From the NCBI GenBank assembly GCA_963921195.1, contig OY992540.1:61202844-61266843 (forward strand): 64,000 nt of DNA. Direction: 5' to 3'. Positions 43,606-55,048 of this stretch are shown here, piece after piece (positions within the stretch are counted from its first letter, which is position 1; each line of letters opens with the position of its first letter). The notes below the pieces were generated by a model. It was given only the letters and a program-made list of their open reading frames with translations, was not told the DNA's origin and made no database searches. The position numbers and the translations under genes were made by a program. The stretch comes from Pegoplata infirma (lineage: Eukaryota > Arthropoda > Insecta > Diptera > Anthomyiidae).

Positions 43606-44572
43606 TTTAGTTTTCCCCAGGGGAGCACCCCTACAAAGTTGAAATACGGCGTTGGTATGTTCAGAAAAAATGTAGGGGGCAAAAATTAATGGGGGTCAGT
43701 CTGCATTTACCGTTCCTAAAAGGCAGAATGGGAGCGGTAGGCGCAGATTTTATAAAAAAAATTAAAAAATAAAAAAAATGTGTGGGGACACCCTTAAGGC
43801 TTTAAAATAGAGGGTAGGTTTGTTTGGGGAAAATATTGGGACTGAAAAAATATTGGGGGTCGGTCACACATTTAACTTCTCTAGGGTCACCCCTGCGATA
43901 GTTAGAGCGGTGAGAGCAAGTTTTACAAAAATGTCATTTTGTGTGGGAGACCCCTTAGGAATTGGAGATATGGAATTGGTATGTTCAGAAGAAGTGTTGG
44001 GGGCTAAAAATTAATGGGGTTTGGTCTTGATAATGACCCCTCTAGGAGGCACCATTGGACCGGTAGGAGCTGATTTAATATGACAATTTAAGAAAAAAAT
44101 AAAAAAAATGTATGGGGACCACCCTAAGGATTGAAGATAGGGGGTAGGTATGTTCTAAGAAAATGTTGGGGTTGAAAAAATATTGGGGGTCGGTCATACA
44201 TTTGATTCCTCTAGGGTGACTTCTAGGACAGCTAGAGCGGTAGGAGCAAGATTTTTTAAAAATTGAACCTTTGAATGGGACCCCCCTTAGGGGTTGGAGA
44301 TAGGGCTTAGGTATGTTTGGCAAAAGTGTTCAGGGGGAAAAAATAATGGGGGCCGGTCTCACATTTGATCCCTCTAGGAGCAAAACCAGGGGAGTTTTGG
44401 GCCTTTTTGTGGATTTTTTCCCCTCTACGCCCAACTTTGACCCCGATGAGCGACCCCTAGATCCTATCCGATCTGCCCCATTTTTTGGCCCATGCACTTT
44501 TTTTACGAACCTCACAAAATAAGCGGTTCTAGCGTGTCGAAATCGAAAACTCGTGCACTATCCCACCCCTAA
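43606..44572 (-). repeat. Right terminal inverted repeat of the 4-kb element
   Basis: It is the inverse complement of 40552-41531, base by base with scattered substitutions (for example AAGCGGTTCTAGCG against CGCTAGAACCGCTCA). Its divergence from the left arm shows that the element is not brand-new. Frames at 43820-44014 and 44313-44522 mirror those in the left arm. Confidence 0.85.
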
Positions 44573-44969
44573 TATATATACATATATAAAGGCCGAATAA
44601 ATACATTTTATTATTATGTACCTTTTGGTACTAAAAATAAAAAAACAACACTTTATCAAAATATTTTGTTGAAAATTTTGAATGATATTTAAGGATACAT
44701 TTTTGAAAGGACCTTACTTACCTCCCTTTTCCTGATATGTTAAAATAATAAAATAGGAAAATTAGGGTAATTATCCTCTTTGATTTGTTATCAATAGTGG
44801 CATCCCAGGACAAGCAAAAATATTTAAAAAATATTTTATAAAATTTTATTTTCTAAAACTTTGAAGTCCTTTTAAAAGGAAACAGGATCACGAAATGAAA
44901 AACTCTAAATGCAGTTTTACTACATTTATTCTCTAGTTATAAGCGTATATTATCCAGTTCGTGTTCAAC
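44573..44969 (-). repeat. Continuation of split target, then ACCGTCCGACA repeat copy 3
   Basis: TATATATACATATATAAAGG and the following 70 bases repeat 40046-40125, confirming where the 4-kb element inserted. From about 44650 to 44960 the sequence is the inverse of 39165-39420. The outer ACCGTCC terminus itself is lost beyond GAACTGGATA (read inversely). Confidence 0.7.
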
Positions 44970-45274
44970 AACTTTTTTTAATTTTTGCCGGAAGATGTTA
45001 TAGATAACGTAATTTCGAGGTTAAATTTCTACACTAGACCCCACATGTCCAATAAGTGCACCACCAGGGGCCCTTAAAGTCGGACTTATTTAGTATACAA
45101 AAACTTTAAATGCTTTAAAACCACAAATTTTAAATGTTTTTAAAAAAAAATTTGAAAAATTATCCAAAAAGAAAAATGCGAAACATCGCTCAAAATTAAT
45201 GAAAGAAAGCCCAAGAAATAATAAAAAATGACCCTAAATAAAATAAAAATTTTCCCAATGCACATATTACCCAC
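44970..45274. other. AT-rich interval, no gene
   Basis: No repeat partner and no reading frame of note. It contains CACCACCAGGGGCCC near 45060, an isolated GC-rich spot. Confidence 0.4.
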
Positions 45275-45727
45275 ACAGAAACACACGAATTGTCATATTG
45301 ACCCCCATATTTGTGAATACAATAATTTTTGTCACTGAAAGTGCTCCTATACGGAAATTTGTAATATCAACAAACGTTTGTAAATTTTAATTGTCGAAAA
45401 AATATTTTTTTTGTTTTCAACAAAGAAATTCAACAAACACAAACACAATTTGTTGATCTGACAAAAGTAAAATATTATATTTTTTTTCAATAAAGAAATT
45501 CAACAAACACAATTTGTTGGAAATTTAACACAAACAAACACTTTTTATTGATTTGATAAAAGAATTTTGAAATAAAATTACTTGACTGAGTTTGTTGAAA
45601 ACAAAATCGAAGTTTTGTACTGTGGACTAACAGGAGGTCTTTTTTACTAAATGTTTGGTTGATATCATGTTTGGTTAATTTACAATTGATGTTTGTTGAT
45701 TTAAATTTGACGATTTTACATTCTGTG
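45275..45727. mobile_element. MITE with CACACAGAAA ends, copy 2
   Basis: An inverse copy of 14143-14600: TATTTGTGAATACAATAATT, AACAAACACAAACACAATTT and GATATCATGTTTGGTTAAT all have inverse matches there. The left end reads CACACAGAAAC, the right TTCTGTG; flanking TA is not clear here. Directly after it, 45755-45810 is the second copy of the GC-rich hairpin repeat listed at 195-260. Confidence 0.6.
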
Positions 45728-46369
45728 CAGGAAAGCTTTATTTTGCGGAGAGGGTGGGCTTAAGGCATGGAGTGCAATCCCTTAACCCGGCCGAAGGCCG
45801 GGAATGCAAAAAATATATGGCTATTTCTTACGTGGTCATTATTTACATATATGACAGATCGTTTTTCTTAATCATAAGACTGTAAAACCCATCAGTAGTT
45901 GAAGTAAAAATATTAAGTAAGTAACTTAAATTTCCACAAAATAAAAAAAAATACAGGGACTACGACTAAAGCGCCACAGGCTAAAAATTTTAACAAATTT
46001 TCAAATAGGTCCAAATTTGTATGAAAATTTGTTTGCGATTTTTATACCTTCACTCTAGTGATAGATTGTATATATAAGTTTGTCATTCCGTTTGTAACAC
46101 CTCGAAATATTGGTATAGGACCCCATAAAGTATATATATTCATGATCCACGATGATTTTAAGACGATCAAGCGATGTCCGTCCGTCCGTCTGTCTGTTGA
46201 AAACACGCTTACTTTTGAAAGACTTTACGGAGGCTCCTGAAGTTTGGCATATATGTTGGGTATTTACCTGATCAGGTTGGTATTGCAATCCAGCGAAATC
46301 GGTCCAGTGCACTGTGATTCGTTTCATTGGCAAAAATCAAAAAAAAAAGTATGTCTTCAATGTTAATGA

Positions 46370-47600
46370 TTTTTTGTATTTTTACAGTTTAATAGTAAAC
46401 TAAAAGAAATATGTACTTTTCTTATTTTTAAGAAGTCATATGTTGCCACAAGAGGGCGCTAAAGTATGGAAATTTAACGCTATTGTGTTAAAACCTAAAA
46501 ATTGATTTTTATAGGTTTACTAAAATAATTATGAAAAATCGAATTTTAAAGAAATCAACGAACTTTTTTTTGCAAAAGTTACTTAAATATATTTCCTAAA
46601 AGTTGTATTTGCAATTTTTTAGAATTTATCTTAAAACACATTTTTGTAATGCTCTGAAATCTATATTTTTTCTACCGAATCCCCAAAAATTGACAAATTT
46701 TAATGGAATGCATAAAAAAAGTTCGTGAGTCAAAAAATTATTTTTTTCGCTTTTTCGATAGCTCGGACTATGGTTTATAAGGGAAAACAATAAAAATAAC
46801 TAAGTTTTTGTCTGAAGTTGGAAAAAAGTTAGGTTTTTTTTGTGTCTTTATTTAATTTTTTCCAAAAGCTGTATTATTAATGAAAAAAATATTAGAAAAA
46901 AAATCCAATATTAAGTATTTTTTCTTTACACATTGATATATTATATAGTATTCTGTAAAAATATAATAAAAAATCAGAAAAAAATTATGCAGTACGTGGG
47001 CCGTTTTGCTTTAAAAGTTATCTATGACTTTTACTAAAATCCCCAAAATCACCAAATTTTAATGGCCTTCATAAAAAAAGTTCGTGAATCAAATTTTTTT
47101 GTTTTTTATTTTTTTTGTAGCTTTAACTATGTTTTATAAGATCAAAAAATAAAAATAACTAAGTTTTTTTTTTTAAGCTGAAAAAAAAAATTTTTTAAAA
47201 ATTTAAAATTGGATTATTTTTTTTATTATTTATTTTATTTACTGTAAATAAATTTAAAAAATACATCAACATTTTAGTGTTTTTTTTATATAAAGGGACT
47301 TACTGTATTATATACCATAAATTTATAGTAAAGAATTCGATAAAATAAGTATACAGTGGGCCATTTTGCTATAAAACCAGTATTTGATTTTCGTTGGTAT
47401 CCCAAATCAAAAACAAAAATTTTAGTGAGCTACATAAAAAAGTTCGTGCTTAAAATTTTTTTTTTATTGATTTTTTTGACACCCAAGACTGTTTTTTATA
47501 AGATCAAATAATAAAAATAACTAAGTTTTTGAAAAATATTAAAAAAAAAAAAAAATAAAAATTTTAAACACCCAAAAAAAAAAAAATTTTTTTAAGTTTT
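46370..47600 (+). repeat. Degenerate ~360-bp tandem array
   Basis: AAAAAAAGTTCGTG is found at three places with spacing 359 and 362. Each is preceded by TTTTAATGG-type text and followed by a TTTATAAG string and AATAAAAATAACTAAGTTTT. Similarity is moderate, so the array is old. It lies within the Transib-like element. Confidence 0.75.
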
Positions 47601-47759
47601 TTGTTATTAAAGGGGTATATACTTAGAAATAAAGCAAGTATTAAACGTGTTTACTTAAAACTTATATTGAATAAACTTATTTTCGTAGTGCAATAGAAAA
47701 TAAGTGTTGTGCATGTTTTGTTTTAGCAGTTTTTATGTATTTTTATATTTTGACTATAT

Positions 47760-48580
47760 TTAAAAAAAGGATATATTAACAGCTTTTTTGTTACCGCAAG
47801 CAACTCAACGAAATTTTGCACACTTATTAACGCCATTTGATCTAATCTATATTTAAAATTTGATAGCAATTGAAAGATTTTTAAAATAGTTACAGCGATT
47901 TCAAGAAAAAGGATATATGGCAGCCACGCGAGTCCTTGCTCAGATTAAAATACAAATGTTGTAAGTCGATAGTTATCTAAATTTCTAAGGCAATAACTAA
48001 GTTAAGTAATTTTATATCAAGTTTTGTGGCTAAAACTCCACTTTTAAATTTCAGGATATACGACAGGTACAAATGTCCTTCGACCGATTTGCTCAAAATT
48101 TTTATTTTTTTTCTATTAATTAATTTTGTGCTTGCGTACCAAATTTGGAAAATCGTTGACAACTCTTTCTATTTTATTTTTGTGATTAAACTATATTAAC
48201 ACTTTATTACAGTTTTTAAAAAGGATATATAAATAACTTTTGTTTTACAGAACCGATTTCAGCGAAATTTGGCACACACATTGACATTACTTATTCAAAT
48301 TTTTACAAAAAATTTCAAGGGTATCGAGTAATTTTTGAGCGATTTACAATATTTTTAAGAAAAAGGATATATGGCAGCCACATGAGTCCTTGCTTCAATA
48401 TAGAAAAAAATTTACACATAAAATACTATATGAAAATTGGTAACATTGACAAAGTTTGGGAATTTTGTGACCATTTTTGTAGTTTTAATCACATATTTAA
48501 ATTTCAGGATATATGGGGGGTAGGCGTGTCCTTGCTCCGATTTTTCCAAAAACTCGGTTTTTTCTTGATTAGATAATTTA
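47760..48580 (+). repeat. Degenerate ~454-bp tandem pair
   Basis: AAGAAAAAGGATATATGGCA occurs at about 47903 and 48357. Flanking matches include GAGTCCTTGCT, AAATTTCAGGATAT, AATTTTGTGCTTGCGTACCA against AATTTAATGCTTGTGTACC, and GATTTCAGCGAAATTTGGCA. Short frames here (for example 48382-48576) follow the repeat and are not genes. Confidence 0.7.
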
Positions 48581-49242
48581 ATGCTTGTGTACCAAATTTC
48601 AGAAATCTGCGACCAATATTCTATTTTTGCCCACTCGATATATGGGAACGAATCACTGTGCAGTGGTTCAAAAGTTATGAGCAAAACACTGAATTTCGGC
48701 AAGGGTTTTTCGTGAATTTACGAGATAAAAACCACGCTAACTTTCGAAAGACTCTGAGGATGCTGAGGCTTAGCATATATATTTGTCGTTCCTCTGGCCT
48801 GGTTTGTATTGAATTGCAGCCAAATCGGTTCAGTGGTTCAAAAGTTATTAGCAAAACCGTGAATTTCAGATTTGTTTCACCTTAAATTCCCGTGTTGAAA
48901 ACCCATTAAACATGTCTTAAAAACATTGGTAAGTCACAAAAATATTTTACAACGTATTTTTGTCACTCAAAAATATTTTTACACTAAAAAATACATTCGA
49001 AAAAATTTTACACTCGAAAAAAATTTTACACTCAAAAAAAATTTACACTCAAAAAAAAATTTATTAAATTATTTTTTTTTTCAAAAATTACTTAAAAAAA
49101 AGTTTTTTTTTACACAAAATAAAATATTTCTAATCAAAAATGTAATTTTCTTCACGTTAGAAAATTTACTATCACTTCAAAAGGGCATTGTGTAGGGTAT
49201 TCATAGATTCGGACAAGTCGAATTTAACTTTTCTACTTGTTT

Positions 49243-50091
49243 ATTTTCTTTTTTGGGCAATTTTTTTTTTGGGCGATTATGTACCCACTGAAATTAAGAA
49301 AACTATTGTTTAGTATAATTTTTTTTTCTTCTGTGCAGTTATAATACTTAAGTTGGTAAACCACTCAAGTTAATAATAATTAAAAATTTAATTTGTTACA
49401 AAAAACACAAATAATATTTTGTATCAACCATTTATATGATTGCCCTCATTCATATGGTATTCATTAATAACCTCTAAAAAAATTGTGTTATTTAATATTT
49501 TATGATACTGCAATAACTTGACCTAACAAAAAATATATATAAACACAATCAAAGAAAAAAAATACACTTTTTAAGCAAATTATAAAAGGAAATGACATGT
49601 TATCTACCATAGAAAAAAACGTTAAATATTTTACATAACTAAATATAAAAAAAAAACAAAAGAAAAATATAAACTTAATAATGGATTGATTCAAGCAAAA
49701 GTAGTAAAAACGGATATAAAAGTCAGTAGGTTAAGAGTTTAATAACAACCACAAATAGAAAACAATTTTGAACTCAATACAATGTAAACGTCTATATGTA
49801 GATATATATTTGCATGTGGCGGTAAAGAGTAAAATATAAGCAAACAAACTAGAAAAGAATACAAACACAAAAAAATAAATACCAAAGAAATATAATACCT
49901 GAAGACGAGCAATAACAAAAAACTTGAGCGGACTACAACAAGGACATTTGAAAAAAAAAGAACACACACACAAATTCACAGAAAAATGTTTAAGGTAGAA
50001 AAATAAAGGAAAGGACGACCGGACATTCGCGTTTAAAGTTAAGAAATTAAAAAAAAAAAGTACAAAGACATATGCATATTGTGTTTATATA
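49243..50091. other. A-rich unique-looking stretch, no confirmed gene
   Basis: 49690-50030 is A-rich with AACAACCAC, ACACACACAC and few T runs on the + strand, resembling 9180-9600 and the 20174 exon. An ATG-TTT-AAG directly before GTAGAA at about 49986-50000 could be a weak exon end, but no acceptor is convincing. Minus-strand frames of 76-89 codons are the F/Y/L-rich complements of this A-rich DNA. Confidence 0.3.
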
Positions 50092-52480
50092 TGGGGCATT
50101 CCATGCCAAATCACTCACTTTTAGACCCGACCCCTTTCGATTTATTTGATTTTTGGATATGTTTTAGTCCTTATTAAATGCAACTTGGACACCAATTTTC
50201 AGCCTTTTATTCAAAGATGGTGTTGAGTAATCAATTTTTCAAAATGGCGATTTTCTCCAAAAAATTAAAAAATTTAAATTTTTAATTAATTTTGACCATT
50301 AAAAAATATAGATATTTTAAAAAAAGTTGGACAAAGTTTTGTTGGTATTTAAATGTAGTTTTAGAAAAAAAATATGAAAAAATTATTTGAAGTAATTATC
50401 ACTTATTTTTTGACGTTTTAAAATTAAAATCGACTCTTTGAAAAAGTCCGAAACCTTCGATTTTTTTGTAAAAAACTATAAAAATTCTACTCTAAATTAC
50501 GCAACTTTTAAACCATAACTTGAGATGTGATCGCAATTCCTTCTATTTTTTTTTTTAATTTTTAAAATTGCACCTTTTATGTTTTGGCTCTGATTTATAT
50601 TATATGGAGCTCCAAAAAAAAAAAATTGGTAGATACTGATCATAACTTATTCATTTGGAGGTAAATATACGCCTCACAAAAATTTAGGACGATCGGACAT
50701 GGGTAATGCGTTTAGCATTGTCCTTGAAGTTTAAAAAACGGATTACAAGGAAAAATATGAATTTTTTTCTGTTTTCGCAATATTTTTGGTATTTTAAGGT
50801 AAGTTTTAATTCAAGTGATTACAGAATTATGATGTAGAGTAAAATGTCTTTCTAATAAGGTACTAAAAACTAAAATCGGTTGAAAATCAGCCAAGTTATT
50901 ACAACTTCCCCAGGCATCTAGCTTGTGCCATTCCACTTGATTAAAAAATACGAGTCCCTTTTTTTAAATTTATTGAAATTTTCTACTCCCGAGTAAAAAT
51001 TTTCTGGTCTAATCATATATAATTTGATACAATCTTATATGAGTTAATATGCTTCCGTATAAATTAATATAAAATTGTATCTATCACTTTGATACGGTTG
51101 ATCCACTTTATATGGTTAGATATTGCTTCATATATGATTAGATTCGTATTTTGGTTTTGCTCATCAAATTATATAAAAATTGATATTATAAGATCAATTT
51201 GATCTAATAAGATTTGACAAAATTCAGGATCAAATTGTATCAATTTTTATATTTTTTGATCTAAAGTAATACAATTAGATATTATTTGATACAACCATTT
51301 TACGGATCAAATTAGATCTATTCAGTAAAATTAGCATTATATTTTTACTAGGGCTGTAATAACATTTTTTCATTATTCATGTTTCAGTGTAATATTTTTT
51401 TGGTTTTTCCAAATTTTAAAACAAAAAAATGAATTTTTTTTTTAAAATAGAGATTTCAAAAGGGTGTTGAAAATGCAGGCATTTTTAGCACTAATTTAAA
51501 AAATGTTAGCAAAACACAATATGAAAAATACTTGTCATCTAATAACATTTGAACTTAAAGAATAAAAAAATGTTATTACAGTAGAAAATTTCAATGAATT
51601 TCCAAAATCGTATTATATTGCTTAATCAAGTGTTCTGCCATACTTTAGATGCCTGGGGAATTTGTAATAACTTGGCTGATTTTCAACCGATTTCAGTCTT
51701 TGGTACCTTATTAGAGAGGCATTTTACTCCGTATTATAATTCTGTAACCACTTGAATTAAAATTTAACTTAGAATACCAAAAAAGTTGAGAAAACAGAAA
51801 AAAATTCATATTTTCCTTGTAATCCGTTTTCTAAACTTCAAGGCCCATGCGGAACACCTTATCCATGTCCGATCGTTCTTAATTTTTGTGAGGCGTATAT
51901 TTACCTCCAAATGAATATATTTAGGGTAAGTTAGGGTCAGTATCTACCAATTTAATTTTTTTGGAGCACCATATAAAATAAATCAGAGTCAAAAAATAAA
52001 AGGTGCCATTTTCAAAATTTGAAAAAAAATAGAGCAAATTGCGATCACATCTCGAATTATGGCATAAAAGTTGCGAAATTAAGGGTAGAACTTTTAGACG
52101 TTTGTAAAAAAAATCGAAGGTTTCGGACTTTTTCAAAAAGTCGATTTTAATTTTTAAACTTTAAAAAATAAGTGATAATTACTTCGAATAATTTTTTAAA
52201 TATTTTTTTCTAAAACTACATTTAAATACCAACAAAACGTTGTCCAACTTTTTTTAAGATATCTATATTTTTAACTGGTCAAAATTAATTAAAAATTTTA
52301 ATTATTCCATTTTTTTGAAAAAATCGCCATTTTGAAATTGATTACTCAACACCATCTTGGAATAAAAGGCTGAAAATTGGTGTCCAAGTTGCATTTAATA
52401 AGTACTAAAACATATCCAAAAATAAAATAAATCGAAAGGGGTCGGGTCTAAAAGTGAGTGATTTGGCATGGAATGCCCCA
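50092..52480. mobile_element. TGGGGCATTCC foldback, copy 3, 2.4 kb
   Basis: The ends TGGGGCATTCCATGCCAAAT and its exact inverse are flanked by TA. Arms of roughly 850 bases match almost throughout (GGTGTTGAGTAATCAATTT, CCTTTTATTCAAAGATGGTG, GTGAGGCGTATATTTACCTC read inversely). Despite identical termini, its arms are unlike those of copies 1 and 2, so the family shares ends but not interiors. The loop, 50946-51625, contains another repeat. Confidence 0.8.
50986..51355. repeat. Possible small element of GATCAAATT repeats in the foldback loop
   Basis: CCCGAGTAAAAATTT and, inversely, CCCTAGTAAAAATATAA may be short inverted ends. Between them are many variants of TTGATACAATTTTATAT and GATCTAATAAGATTTGA in both orientations. 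The boundaries and family are uncertain. Confidence 0.4.
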
Positions 52481-53167
52481 TATGTACTTGTGTACATAAC
52501 AAGAACTTTGACTATGGAGGAAGACCACAATGATGAGAAGTAAACCACCAACAAAATGAAGGCTTCAATTGTTTGTAAATACGAGTATGTATTGTAGTTT
52601 TGCCATTTCAAATAACTTGCATTTTTACTATACATTCATACAAATTTACATACTGATGCATACATACATATGTATGTTTGCATTTTGGTTTGTTATTATT
52701 ACTACAACTACTACATGCATACAATCCATCCACATGACAAATCTAGGACAAGGTATGCATATTAGACTAAGTCATTGTTAAACGTTTAAGTTTGTGTATA
52801 TAGATTTAAGAAGAATTTAATGTGACCAACGATAAAACAATGTACCGACTGATTTGAACTTTAATGAATATTAATCATAAGAGATTCCCACTAAACAAGG
52901 AGAATGACCAAATTTAAATTTGGTGGGTGATATATTTTTTTTTTTTGAGTATAATAGCACAATTTCTAAATCAAATGAAATAATTTCATGCGAAAATTTT
53001 CGCTTTAGAAAATTAAATTTAGATTTTTTACACGCATTTAAAGTTGCTGATTTTAAAGTTTTTAAAGTTTTTGTGTATTAAATATGTCTCACTTTAGAAA
53101 CCCTTGGAGGTGTCCTTATTGGAAATGTAGTATCCAGCGCCCAAACTTAAGCTCAAAATTTCGTTAG
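52481..53167. other. Unique-looking stretch, no gene
   Basis: It contains alternating CATACATACATATGTATGT microsatellite-like DNA near 52660 and otherwise AT-rich text. Frames at 52405-52781 on both strands overlap each other and have no motif. No repeat partner was found. Confidence 0.45.
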
Positions 53168-53324
53168 CTATAACCGGTATGAATATTGCTGCAATCGGTC
53201 CAGTACCTACCTACTGAATAGCCAAATTATTAAGAATAAACCGCTGTGCACCGTTGCGTATGATAGCTATTTAAAGGCAAATTCAAAATTAAGTATACGC
53301 CTTTTTTAAGCATACTTCTTAAAA
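53168..53324. repeat. GGCGTATACT module, copy 2 (inverse)
   Basis: Inverse of 38980-39106: GTACCTACCTACTGAATAGC, GCTGTGCACCGTTGCGTATG, TTTAAAGGCAAATTCAAAAT, AAGTATACGCC. It abuts the next foldback terminus just as copy 1 abuts the ACCGTCCGACA arm. Confidence 0.6.
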
Positions 53325-54352
53325 CATCGTCCTACAAATTTGAAATTTTTGCTTTACACATGAACCGGACCAAAAAATTCTGAGAGTATGGCAGAAAATA
53401 AAATACCCGTGCGTCCCAGTGTTTCAAGATCAATTCGCGTTTTCGCGAAAAATGCAAAAAAAAAAAAAAATCGCACTGAAGAAAAAATTCACTCCAGATA
53501 GAATGTGTGTATAAAAATAACATTCCCGTGTCACTCAGGTTTTCTAAATCAATTCGCGTTTTTCACGAAAAATGGAAACAAAATATGATATCAAATTGTG
53601 TTTTACAAAAGAAGTGTGAAATAAGTCGAAAAAATGTAGTAAATATACTTCTGATAAAAATAGTGTTAATAGACGTCTGCAGTAAAATTTAATGGAGCTT
53701 CTTTTCTTGGAACATATTAACCTTTAATTTTTATTTCAAATACTCTCCTAGAAAACCATTAAGTTGTGCGTTTAAAGGGTTAAAATGTTCCACAAAAATG
53801 TTTTGCATCAAATTTCACAGTGTTTGTCAAGGGACAAAAGTTCTTGGGATGTTAGCAAAATGCTTAAAAAAGTAAAATTGTAAAGTATCAAAATTTATTA
53901 AATTGTGCTTCACCAAAAATACTTTACAATTTTACTTTTTTAAGCATTTTGCTAGAATCGGCTTTGACAACTCCTAATGAAGTTTGATTCTAAACATTTT
54001 TGTAGAGCATTTTAACCCTTTAAATGTACGATTTAAATCTTTTCTAGGAGAGTATTATAAATGAGGACAAAAATGACCCCAAAAAAGGAGATATAGAATT
54101 AATATGTTCGACGAAAAGAACCGTCTTTTAATTTCACTAAAGACAATTTTAAATATTATCTATCTTAAAAGTAGATTTAATACATTTTACGACTTATTTC
54201 ACATTACTTTGAAAAAACAAAACTTTTTTTATTGGCGTTTTTCGCAAACACGCGAATTGATCTAGAAAAACTGGGAGACATGTGTATTTTATTTTAGGTC
54301 CTACTTTCAGAATTTGTCGGTCTGGTCCGTGTGTACAAAAGTTTGTCGGACG
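53325..54352. mobile_element. Foldback with ACCGTCCGACA-type ends, ~1.0 kb
   Basis: The left end CATCGTCCTACAAA and the right end read inversely, CACCGTCCGACAAA, lead palindromic arms. These pass through AAAATTCTGAGAGT, AATAAAATACCCGTG, GATCAATTCGCGTTTT and AACATATTAACC. The centre near 53880-53945 is a strong inverted pair (AAAAAGTAAAATTGTAAAGT). Internal sequence resembles 12090-12570. It sits inside or against a DINE-1-like copy whose body resumes at 54356. Confidence 0.7.
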
Positions 54353-54355
54353 GTG

Positions 54356-54570
54356 CAGTTAGTGATAGAAGGTATATAAGTTTGTCATTCCGTTTGTAAC
54401 TCATCGAAATATTGATCTGGGACCCTATAAGGTATATATATAATTGATCAGTGATCGATTTTTAGACATTCTAGCGATGCCCGTCTGTGGAAATGTTGAT
54501 CTCGGCCATATTTATTGAAAGTTCTCTCATGTAGTTTGGTATTGCATTTAAGCGATATCGATATTTTTTA
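54356..54570 (+). mobile_element. DINE-1-like element, truncated both ends
   Basis: AGTTAGTGATAGAAGGTATA, TTTGTCATTCCGTTTGTAAC and CATTCTAGCGATGCCCGTCT are the 5' body; the GTCY tract is nearly absent, and homology ends after TTTAAGCGATATCGATATTT. Bases 54571-55046 are AT-rich with no gene. Confidence 0.65.
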
Positions 54571-55048
54571 CCAAAAATTCTATGGACCAAAATCGTGTTT
54601 TTACATTTATTTTTGAATATTTTTTATATGTATAACACACTCAATATTTTTGAACTTTTGGGACCAATTTGGATAAAAAATAATTTTTATGTATTTTGGG
54701 GATTTTTTTTTTTTTTGAGGATAATTTGTATGTTAAAAAATCAGCATCTGTGGACCAAAATCGCGGTTTTAAAGGTTTTTAAATATTTTTCCATTAAAGT
54801 GCAACAAATTTCCGAATTTTTGATCCGGACTTGATCAAAAAAATTCGGACATGAAAAAAATTCGAAACACGTAATTTTTTCCAACTTTGACCGCTGGTTG
54901 CCTAGTGAAGAACACCTTGCAAAATTTTTTCATAAATTTTCCCACAATCAGGTCTAACGAGGCCATGGTTTGGCAGGTATTACGACATGAAATTCTAAAG
55001 TTTAAATTTGCAGCGTATCGGTATATGAAACTATGTTTTATTTACATA

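Larger units (their letters stand above)
40552..44572 (+). mobile_element. 4.0-kb element with ~0.97-kb inverted repeats and one gene
   Basis: The termini TTAAGGGTGGGATAGTG and, inversely, TTAGGGGTGGGATAGTG bound arms at 40552-41531 and 43606-44572 that align throughout. The uninterrupted target is present 500 bases away (40040-40065), so the ends are exact to within the TATATA microsatellite and the duplication is 6-8 bp. The arms are made of several diverged units of about 200-250 bases with recurring ACCCCCAATATTTTTT, AACATACCTAC and GGTCCCCATACA strings. Between the arms lies a broken gene (41532-43364) and a later MITE. The superfamily is not recognised with certainty. Confidence 0.85.
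46310..48660. mobile_element. Transib-like non-autonomous element, 2351 bp
   Basis: The left end CACTGTGATTCGTTTC and the right end read inversely, CACAGTGATTCGTTCC, are flanked by an exact 5-bp duplication CAGTG (46305-46309 and 48661-48665). Transib elements have 5-bp duplications and CACWRTG-type termini, the ancestor of the RAG heptamer CACAGTG. The empty site is confirmed inside other DINE-1-like copies. The interior has no transposase but two tandem arrays: about 360-base units (46721, 47080, 47442) and about 454-base units (47911, 48365). The assignment rests on termini and duplication only. Confidence 0.65.
46044..49242 (+). mobile_element. DINE-1-like element split by a Transib-like insertion
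   Basis: The left portion has TATACCTTCACTCTAGTGAT, a short GTCY tract near 46177-46197 and GAAATCGGTCCAGTG, where it is interrupted. It resumes CAGTGGTTCAAAAGTTATGA at 48661 and ends AGGGTATTCATAGATTCGG, ACAAGTCGAA and TTTTCTACTTGTTT. The uninterrupted order (CGGTCCAGTGGTTCAAAAGT) is readable at 23786-23805. Its 3' hairpin has a mismatch (TTCGGACAAGTCGAA). Confidence 0.85.

Noticed and set aside
40614..44522. Pairs of similar 60-85-codon frames in both inverted repeats of the 4-kb element
   Set aside because: They mirror each other because the arms are inverse copies. They lack start context and conserved codon pattern, and stop codons interrupt the same frames in other copies of the unit.
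40552..44572. A piggyBac assignment based on TTAA at the left terminus
   Set aside because: The right terminus has TTAG, and the empty target copy (TATATATACAT) contains no TTAA, so TTAA is part of the element and not a target duplication.
40552..44572. A Polinton/Maverick assignment because of long inverted repeats and a possible 6-bp duplication
   Set aside because: The element is only 4 kb with one gene of an unrelated kind. No DNA polymerase, integrase, ATPase or capsid gene is present and the termini do not start AG...TC in the usual way.
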